Below, in pieces: positions 57,445-64,000 of a DNA stretch of 64,000 nucleotides (the first letter of the stretch is position 1; every line of letters begins with the position of its first letter). The translations under genes and the position numbers were made by a program. This DNA comes from an uncultured Dehalococcoidia bacterium (lineage in GTDB: Bacteria; Chloroflexota; Dehalococcoidia; Lucifugimonadales; UBA3495): assembly GCA_951812625.1 (NCBI GenBank), contig CATOSP010000001.1:473378-537377 (forward strand), written 5' to 3'. The notes under the pieces were generated by a model. The model searched no databases. It had not been told where the DNA came from and saw only the letters and a program-made list of their open reading frames with translations.

Positions 57445-57517
57445 CGGCGCGCCGTGATGAGCGTTCAGGAACGGGTTGCCAGACGGATGAGGCGGTGGGC
57501 CTGATGTGGCTTCGGGA

Positions 57518-57674
57518 GGCGGCCCGCATCTGTACCCGCGCCGCCGACTTCGAGCCCTTCTACGTAGACTCGGAGCTTGACACGGACGTGCGCCACCTGC
57601 TGGAACCCTACCGCAAGCTCGCCGGGGGTTAGGGGGAACTAGTGGCGAGGATAGAGGAGAGGCTACTCGGGGGG
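57518..57674 (+). pseudogene. Duplicated 3' end of the connector-like gene 55811..56635
   Basis: AARICTRAADFEPFYVDSELDTDVRHLLEPYRKLAGG* plus 3' flank GAGAGGCTACTCGGGGGG; matches 56521-56663. Confidence 0.9.
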
Positions 57675-57712
57675 TGGCGCGTGTGGTAACGGTGCACTCC
57701 CACGGAAGGAGC

Positions 57713-58660
57713 CTATTCCTCAGTATATAAATCGCCCAGCAGTTGAAGCCAACTGTCCCTCCACATATCTTCGGTGTAGACCTTCAATTTTCTCTCCTCA
57801 TCGAATATCGGCTCAGTTAACCTAATGTACTGTTCTGAATCTCTTTTAATCCATTCTCTATAACTGCCATCGTCGTATGCTGTCTCGGGCAGCGGTGTCC
57901 ACCTGCGTGCCTTAAGCCATCGGTTTAACTCCTCCTCGTCAGAAAAAAACACTCTGTACGCCGTCTTAGTCAGGTCCTGGAATCGATGGAACACCGGATG
58001 GTTGGCAAGCAACACTTGTTGAATGGCATCGTCCTTATCCTTGCGCTCTTCGGTAAGAAACCGCACTAGTTGTTCGAGTGTTCCAGCTACTGACTTCATT
58101 TCCCCCAGAGCATTAATCTCCTGGAGGCGCTTTTGATCTTGGAGAAACCTTTGAAATAGACCTGCCCACTGACTTCTGAGGAATTCAACAATGTCGTACG
58201 CGGTTTGAAAGGAGGTAATGGGATTGTTTCTCGGGAGACTGTAGATCGACTCAATGAAGTTATAGATGCGAGGGTCATCCACAAATTGATATTTGATACC
58301 TGCAGTATCTTTGTTTATCGAGTAAGTACGGTATTCGGAATGCACGCTTTGTTCTATGAATATAAAGACTTGGACTTGGTTTTCTAAAGCAGTCTTCAGC
58401 TCCAACTGAGTTATAGAGGCTCCGGGCTGTTCTTGTGACTCGGTGCCATAGCGGCCTCCAATCACGCAGACAAGGATGTCACACATTTCTATTTCGCGAT
58501 GAACATACCCCTCTGGAGGGCTATCCTTGCCGTATGCGATGTCCCCCTCCTCGTGGAGGACAGCTTCGTAGCCCAACTCCGTAATAAACCTGTCGAGGTC
58601 TTCTCGGACTTGCCTCAAGTCATAAAATGTAGAGCTTACGAACACTCGTGGCTTGGCCAT
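57713..58660 (-). CDS. DUF4062 domain protein
   Basis: MAKPRVFVSSTFYDLRQVREDLDRFITELGYEAVLHE...CDILVCVIGGRYG. Confidence 0.9.
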   Translation of the reverse strand: MAKPRVFVSSTFYDLRQVREDLDRFITELGYEAVLHEEGDIAYGKDSPPEGYVHREIEMCDILVCVIGGRYGTESQEQPGASITQLELKTALENQVQVFIFIEQSVHSEYRTYSINKDTAGIKYQFVDDPRIYNFIESIYSLPRNNPITSFQTAYDIVEFLRSQWAGLFQRFLQDQKRLQEINALGEMKSVAGTLEQLVRFLTEERKDKDDAIQQVLLANHPVFHRFQDLTKTAYRVFFSDEEELNRWLKARRWTPLPETAYDDGSYREWIKRDSEQYIRLTEPIFDEERKLKVYTEDMWRDSWLQLLGDLYTEE

Positions 58661-58897
58661 TTCCGCCTCCAGACCAGCGCTTGTAGCGGATCACCACTAC
58701 TTTCGCCCCAATTAGCTGGAAAATCCGATATACGGAGATGATAGCACAATGCTCAGGCCCTACAATGTATACGGGGAGGGGAACAAACTTCCCCTGCGGA
58801 GCCTAATGGGTGATACTGGGCGTCTCCCGCCACTCCAGCCCTGTGCTAATATGAGACAAATGCCTGCCCTGAACCTACCCTGCCGGTGCAACGCTCC

Positions 58898-59455
58898 ATG
58901 ACTACGAAACCGAAACTGGTCACCGCCGAGGAGTTGCTGCGGATGCCCCGGGGGTACGGTCTTCGTTGCGAGCTTATCCGTGGGTCGGTAGTTTGGAGAA
59001 TGTGCTCGGAAGCCCCCCAGGCCGAAGCCATGACCAGGACTATGTTTGTGCTGGCCAGCTACGTATACGACCATAATTATGGCGATCTTAGCGCGGGGGA
59101 CCCGGGTTACCATCTGGAACACGATCCGGACACAGTGCGGGCGACTGACATCGCATGGTTCGCACCGGGACGCTTGACGGAGCGGGTTCAGGGTTACCCG
59201 GAGCTTGCTCCTGACCTTGCCGTGGAGGTGAAGTCTCCGAGCAATTCCGACCCGGAGATGGCGGACAAGGCTACGATGTGGCTCAGCTACGGGTCGCAGC
59301 AGGTGTGGGTGGAAGACCCGGAACGGGCCACCGTTACCGTGTTCCGTCCCAACATGGCCCCGGTCACCCTGGGTGAGGATGACGTGCTGGACGGCGGCGA
59401 TTTGCTCCCCGGTTTCAGCGCGCCCGTGTGGAGCCTGTTCCGGCGGCGCAGGTAG
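58898..59455 (+). CDS. Uma2 family endonuclease
   Basis: VTAEELLRMPRGYGLRCELIRGSVV...PDLAVEVKSPSNS...YGSQQVWVEDPE. Confidence 0.9.
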   Translation: MTTKPKLVTAEELLRMPRGYGLRCELIRGSVVWRMCSEAPQAEAMTRTMFVLASYVYDHNYGDLSAGDPGYHLEHDPDTVRATDIAWFAPGRLTERVQGYPELAPDLAVEVKSPSNSDPEMADKATMWLSYGSQQVWVEDPERATVTVFRPNMAPVTLGEDDVLDGGDLLPGFSAPVWSLFRRRR

Positions 59456-59745
59456 CATCTGGGGTTGGCTCCCTGACCCCTTCCCCTTGGTTTCCCTTCC
59501 TCATTTCCTGATCTCTCCACTGTTCCCGCTTTGTGTTCTCTGGGCGGAATCCATGCCCGTTGGAGATGGTCGCATCCGCTCTCCTGGGAGGCCGGGGATT
59601 CCCGCTACACCGGGAACGGCGGATACTGCCAATGACCCGCTGCCCCTGTTAGTGACAACACTTTTCCGTCACGGATATACTGGCGAAAAGCTGGCTGTGA
59701 GCTTTCTGTTCGGCTCACATCATTCCGCTACGGGAGGGTTGTCCT

Positions 59746-60636
59746 ATGAGTTGGAACTTTGAGCTGGTGGCCGGGCCTCTGGGCGGGACCACCGAGGGTC
59801 CCGTCTGGGACGGGGAGGCGGTGCTTTACACCCATATCCCCGCCAGCCGGATCATGCGCTACAACCCGCGCACCGGCGAGAATTCCGAGTACTTCTACAT
59901 GACCCACAATACCAACGGGCTGTGCTTCGATGCCGAGGGCAACCTGTATGGCTGCCAGAGCGGGCGGCGGCGCATTGTGCGGTTCGAGAGGAACGGCATT
60001 ACCATCACCCCCGTCAGCTCGACCCTTGGCTCGCAGCGACACAACAACCCCAACGACCTGGCGGTGGACAGGCAGGGGCGAATCTGGTTCACTGACCCTT
60101 TCAACGGATCGGCGGGGGACCAGGAGCTTGACCACATGTCCGTGCTCCGGCTGGACCCGAAAGGGGACGACGACTGGGAGTTGACGCGGGCGACCTACGA
60201 CGTGAGCCGTCCCAACGGTGTCCTGATTTCCCGCGACCAGAGGACCCTGTACGTTGCCCAGAGCGACTATGATCCGTCGCAGCCCCGGGAGCTTCGCGCC
60301 TATCCGATAAACGACGACGGGTCGCTGGGCAGCTACGCCACGCTGCACACCTTCGGCATCGACCCCAGGGGCGTGCACCGGGGCGTTGACGGCATGACCC
60401 TGGACGTGGAGGGGAATATCATCGCCTGCGCCGGCTGGGAGGAGAGCGGCCCCGGCCCGATGATCTACGTGATCTCTCCGGCAGGGCGGGTGCTGGAGAC
60501 CCACCCGATCCGGGTGGACCGTCCCACCAACTGCTGCTTCGGGGACGCGGATATGCGGACGCTGTACGTGACCACTGGGGGCGGGCACCTGTTCCGCGCC
60601 CGCACGGACCACACCGGGTGGATAATGTGGCCGTGA
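59746..60636 (+). CDS. SMP-30/gluconolactonase-like protein
   Basis: EGPVWDGEAVLYT, NGLCFDAEGNLYGCQ, NDLAVDRQGRIWFTDP, GVHRGVDGMTLDVEGN. Confidence 0.92.
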   Translation: MSWNFELVAGPLGGTTEGPVWDGEAVLYTHIPASRIMRYNPRTGENSEYFYMTHNTNGLCFDAEGNLYGCQSGRRRIVRFERNGITITPVSSTLGSQRHNNPNDLAVDRQGRIWFTDPFNGSAGDQELDHMSVLRLDPKGDDDWELTRATYDVSRPNGVLISRDQRTLYVAQSDYDPSQPRELRAYPINDDGSLGSYATLHTFGIDPRGVHRGVDGMTLDVEGNIIACAGWEESGPGPMIYVISPAGRVLETHPIRVDRPTNCCFGDADMRTLYVTTGGGHLFRARTDHTGWIMWP

Positions 60637-60737
60637 CGAGCGGTTGGTGACGGGTTGGCGACAACCCAGGCTCCATGGCCGGGTCTATGCGGGTTCTGCG
60701 GGTTCTGCGGGTTCTATGGGTTCTGCGGGTTCTATGG

Positions 60738-61355
60738 ATGAAAACACCCTGCGGATATAACCTTGCGAACAGACCTCATGGCGCACCGCATACCGGGGTG
60801 CGATCGGACCTTGTGCAACAAGTATGGCAGCAACGGAAAGACCCAGTGGACGGGTCCACGAAACGGTATGGTGTTCACCGTCGCTTCAGGTATGAGGTCC
60901 ACGGGTCTAATGAAACCGCCAATGGCAGGGAGAATGCCCTGAAGAAGTGGTACCCGGCGTGGAAGACTGGGTTGATTGAGAAGGCCAATCCGTTATGGTC
61001 AGACCGGTATGATGAGATTCGTGTGGGGAGTGCCGACGGGTTGGATGGAGATGGATTCTTGCATTCGTACCTGTCTATACAAACGTACCCGTCTGGACAA
61101 ACGTACTCCTCTGCACAATCATATCTGTCTGGACAATTGTACCCATCTGCACAAATGAAACTGCATTCACAATCCTACTCGCTTAGACAAACGTACCCGC
61201 CTGGACAATTGTACCTATCCGGACAGACGTACCGGCCTTCACAAACGTACCGGTGCGGACAATCGTATCTAACCGGGCAGGAGGTAGGACAGCACCTCCA
61301 ATTCACCCACGACTTGCCCACCCTTGTACCGGTCGCAGCCAACTATGACATCTAG
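60738..61355 (+). CDS. GIY-YIG-like protein with C-terminal hexapeptide repeats
   Basis: YNLANRPHGAPHTGVRSDLVQQVWQQRKDPVDGSTKRYGVHRRFRYEVHGSNETANGRENALKKWYPAWKTGLIEKANPLWSDRYDEI resembles GIY-YIG nucleases; same frame continues through 18-bp repeats; may be degenerate. Confidence 0.6.
   Translation: MKTPCGYNLANRPHGAPHTGVRSDLVQQVWQQRKDPVDGSTKRYGVHRRFRYEVHGSNETANGRENALKKWYPAWKTGLIEKANPLWSDRYDEIRVGSADGLDGDGFLHSYLSIQTYPSGQTYSSAQSYLSGQLYPSAQMKLHSQSYSLRQTYPPGQLYLSGQTYRPSQTYRCGQSYLTGQEVGQHLQFTHDLPTLVPVAANYDI
61061..61276. repeat. 18-bp tandem repeat array, 12 units
   Basis: Degenerate units ACAAACGTACCCGTCTGG; in-frame hexapeptide (QTYPSG-like)n. Confidence 0.9.
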
Positions 61356-62568
61356 CCCGGCCTCCCCTCCATTCCTCCCCCTCTCCGGGCTGCGCGTGCT
61401 GGAAGTGGCCGCCATGGTTGCCGGTCCCTACTGCGGCAAGCTGCTGGCGTCCCTCGGCGCGGACGTGGTCAAGGTTGAACCGCCCGTGTCCGGCGACCCG
61501 GCAAGACGCCAGGGGCCGTTCCCCGGCGACGTGCCACACCCGGAACGCAGCGGCCTCTTCCTCTATATGAACACCGGCAAGCGCGGCGTCACCCTCAACC
61601 TCGAAGACCCCCACGGGCAAACGATTCTCGGACAGTTGGCCGCCAGCGCCGACGTCCTGGTCCACGACCGGCAGCCCGCAGCGCGTGACGCCGAGGGCCT
61701 GGACACGGACGCGCTGGCCAACTCCAACCCCGACCTGGTAGTGGCCTCGGTCACTCCCTTCGGCGGCTGGGGGCCGTATGCCGGTTACCGGGCCCACGAT
61801 GTCAACGTTTTCCACGCCGGGGGCGAGGGCTACCTGCTCCCCAACGGCCTTGCCCTGGACACCTTCCCCGACCGCGCTCCCATAGCCGCCGGAAGCCAGA
61901 TGGGGTCTTACCAGGGAGGCTTGACCGCCGCCCTCGGGGTGGCGGCCGCAGTCTACGCCCGCGCCAGCGGCGCGCCGGGACAGCCGGTCGACTGCTCGAT
62001 GCAGGAGGCCCAGTTGTCCCTCGGCTACGTGCCCATCCAGCGTCTCGAAGAGGAGGGCATCGTCGAGGACCGCTTCGCCCGCTACTTCCGCGTCGGCGGC
62101 GTGCTTCCCGCCCAGGACGGCTATGTGGAGATGCTGACCCTGGAGCCGGGCCAGTGGCAGGGTCTCTCCCGGATGCTCGATGGTCCCGAGTGGGCCACCA
62201 CCGAGAACTTCCAGAATCCCGGCGAGCAGCGGGAGGAGATCAACGCCCACCTGCGGGAGTGGTTTTCCGCCCACGCCAAGGAATGGCTCTACCGGGAAGC
62301 CCAGGCCCACGGCGTCCCCATCGCGCCCTACTACACCCCCGGCGAGGTCTTCCACAGCCAGCAGCAGCGGGGCCGCGACTTCTACTCAGAGGTCGACCAC
62401 CCCGCCGCAGGCCGCTACGAGTACGCCGGGCCGCCCTTCCGGGCTGTCGGCTCTCCATCAAGTCCGGGGCGCGCGCCGCTGCTTGGGGAGCACAACCGGC
62501 AGGTCTACGAAGAGATGGGTTACTCGCCACAGGACATCATCGCGCTGGCCCGCGCCGGAGTGATTTGA
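61345..62568 (+). CDS. CaiB/BaiF-type (family III) CoA-transferase
   Basis: GLRVLEVAAMVAGPYCGKLLASLGADVVKVEPP. Confidence 0.93.
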   Translation: MTSSPASPPFLPLSGLRVLEVAAMVAGPYCGKLLASLGADVVKVEPPVSGDPARRQGPFPGDVPHPERSGLFLYMNTGKRGVTLNLEDPHGQTILGQLAASADVLVHDRQPAARDAEGLDTDALANSNPDLVVASVTPFGGWGPYAGYRAHDVNVFHAGGEGYLLPNGLALDTFPDRAPIAAGSQMGSYQGGLTAALGVAAAVYARASGAPGQPVDCSMQEAQLSLGYVPIQRLEEEGIVEDRFARYFRVGGVLPAQDGYVEMLTLEPGQWQGLSRMLDGPEWATTENFQNPGEQREEINAHLREWFSAHAKEWLYREAQAHGVPIAPYYTPGEVFHSQQQRGRDFYSEVDHPAAGRYEYAGPPFRAVGSPSSPGRAPLLGEHNRQVYEEMGYSPQDIIALARAGVI

Positions 62569-62573
62569 CCGAT

Positions 62574-63902
62574 ATGACCGCAGACGCAGCACACAACTCT
62601 GCCGGAAAGAACAAGGGGCCGCTGTCCGGTGTCCGCGTAGCCGACTTCTCCGTCCACGCCGCCGGGCCCTTCGCCGGGCTGATGCTGGCCGAGCTTGGCG
62701 CGGAGGTCATCAAGATTGAAAGCTCGGCGCGGCTGGACATCACCCGCCGTCCCCACACCATGTACGGCAAGCCCCCCTCGGGCTTCGAGCAGGTCAACGC
62801 CAACAAGATGTCCATCACCCTGAACCTCAAGGAGCCGAAGGCGGTCGAGCTTGCCCTGGAGCTGGTCCGCCTCAGCGACATGGTCCTGGAGAACTTCCGC
62901 CCCGGCGTGCTGGAGCGGCTGGGCCTGGGATTCGAGCGGCTCCGTGAAGTCAAGCGCGACCTGCTCATGGTGTCCCTCTCGGCCAGCGGGCAGACCGGAC
63001 CGGAGCGGGGTTATTCGGGCTACGCTCCCATGTTCGCCGCCGCCGGAGGACTGGGCTTTCTCACCGGCTATCCCGACGGCCCGCCCGTGGAGCTTCGCCA
63101 CGCCATGGACCACACCGGCGGCGTGATGGGCGCGCTGTGCGCCGTCGCCGCCCTGTGCGGCCGTGCGCCCGGCCCCGTGTCCGCCAGGGAAGCATCCGGC
63201 GACGACGTCACGGGCCATGACCGGAGCCTCCACCTCGACGTATCGGTGCGGGACGTGGCCACCGCTTTCATCGGCCCTGCCCTCCTCGACTACGCCATGA
63301 ACGAGCGCGAGCAGGCCCCCCAGGGCAACGGCAACGGCGCTGCATCGCCCTGCGGAGTGTACCGGTGTGCGCCCGCCCCGGCGGGAGTGGGCCCGGAGGG
63401 TGGGCCATCGGGCGGCAGCGCCATTGATGATGACCAGTGGGTGAGCATCGCCGTCACCACCGACAGGGAATGGCAGGGGCTGTGCCGCGCCCTCGGCAAC
63501 CCGGCCTGGACCGAGGACGCCCGCTTCGGCGACGGCTACCAGCGCTGGCTCCACCGCGCCGAGTTGGACAATTGCCTGGAAGAATGGACCCGGCAGCATA
63601 CCTCTTGGGAAGTCACCGGAACCCTTCAGGCTGAGGGCGTCGCCGCCTTCCCATCGCTGTCCGCTGACCAGCTCATGGCCGACCCTCACCTGGCTGCCCG
63701 CAACTCCTTCCCGGAGGTGTCCCACCCGGATAGGGGCCGTCAGCGCGGCGTGGCCCCCCCGTGGCGGTTCGACCGTACCCCGGCCCGCCTCGACGGTTGG
63801 ACCCCCGAGCTGGGGGAGGACAACGACGCCATATTCCACGGCCTGATGGGAATCCCCATAGAAGAGGTAAGAGCGCTCCAGGAAGCCAGGGTCATCTGGT
63901 AG
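62574..63902 (+). CDS. CaiB/BaiF-type (family III) CoA-transferase
   Basis: GVRVADFSVHAAGPFAGLMLAELGAEVIKIES, LNLKEPKAVELALELVRLSDMVLENFRPGVLERLGLG. Confidence 0.93.
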   Translation: MTADAAHNSAGKNKGPLSGVRVADFSVHAAGPFAGLMLAELGAEVIKIESSARLDITRRPHTMYGKPPSGFEQVNANKMSITLNLKEPKAVELALELVRLSDMVLENFRPGVLERLGLGFERLREVKRDLLMVSLSASGQTGPERGYSGYAPMFAAAGGLGFLTGYPDGPPVELRHAMDHTGGVMGALCAVAALCGRAPGPVSAREASGDDVTGHDRSLHLDVSVRDVATAFIGPALLDYAMNEREQAPQGNGNGAASPCGVYRCAPAPAGVGPEGGPSGGSAIDDDQWVSIAVTTDREWQGLCRALGNPAWTEDARFGDGYQRWLHRAELDNCLEEWTRQHTSWEVTGTLQAEGVAAFPSLSADQLMADPHLAARNSFPEVSHPDRGRQRGVAPPWRFDRTPARLDGWTPELGEDNDAIFHGLMGIPIEEVRALQEARVIW

Positions 63903-64000
63903 GCTCAGGTAAGTCCGGGCCTGTGGCCACAAGCAAGGAAACTATGGCGAACCAGCGATGACCTGCGGACTGGAGAACCAGCATGAGCGCAGCACGAAGA

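Noticed and set aside
60675-60737. N-terminal extension VLRVLRVLWVLRVLW of the GIY-YIG-like ORF
   Set aside because: Derived from 9-bp repeats (GGGTTCTGC) upstream; the GIY-YIG-like similarity begins at ATG 60738.
61061-61276. Possible CRISPR array
   Set aside because: Units are contiguous 18-bp degenerate tandem repeats with no constant repeat/unique spacer alternation and no cas genes.
62520-63932. Minus-strand 470-aa ORF
   Set aside because: Antisense of a well-supported CoA-transferase gene.
1-64000. tRNA/rRNA genes
   Set aside because: Visual search found no convincing T-loop/acceptor pairing or rRNA signature; a tRNAscan-SE/Infernal run would be decisive.

Overview
High-GC chromosomal window that looks Chloroflexota-like (SAR202/Dehalococcoidia-type gene families; taxonomy is inference). 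Housekeeping genes include serS, lysS, greA, rplY/ctc, obgE, nadD, pyrE, a ygfZ/gcvT-like gene and an iscA/erpA-like gene. Two ABC importers are present: a PhnD-type 'putative selenate' system and a glycine-betaine/proline OpuA/ProVWX-type system. The window also carries MaoC-like dehydratases, CoA-transferases, PT-rich lipoproteins and many accessory genes: Uma2, DUF3800, PaREP1/HEPN-like, DUF2283, BrnA, RelB/YafQ, PIN, DUF2442/DUF4160 and DUF4062. A partial HK97-type capsid module lies at about 51.9-56.6 kb. Main discoveries: (1) an unannotated Rdx/SelW-like selenoprotein candidate at 45256-45555 (-), with in-frame TGA in a C-V-P-U motif and a hairpin downstream of the TGA, in the same window as a selenate-type transporter. 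(2) Two independent loci where an accessory cassette (RelB/YafQ, or a Uma2 gene) is flanked by a ~150-bp direct duplication of the 3' end of the upstream gene. (3) A GIY-YIG-like ORF whose C-terminus is encoded by 12 tandem 18-bp repeats. (4) A capsid module without portal or terminase in view, preceded by a promoter/terminator leader. (5) Dispersed intergenic elements, 13-bp tandem arrays upstream of genes, and several gene relics (IS5 transposase, truncated toxin and HEPN genes, a frameshifted Excalibur domain). No tRNA, rRNA or CRISPR array was recognised. No database searches were run; family names rest on motif recognition.
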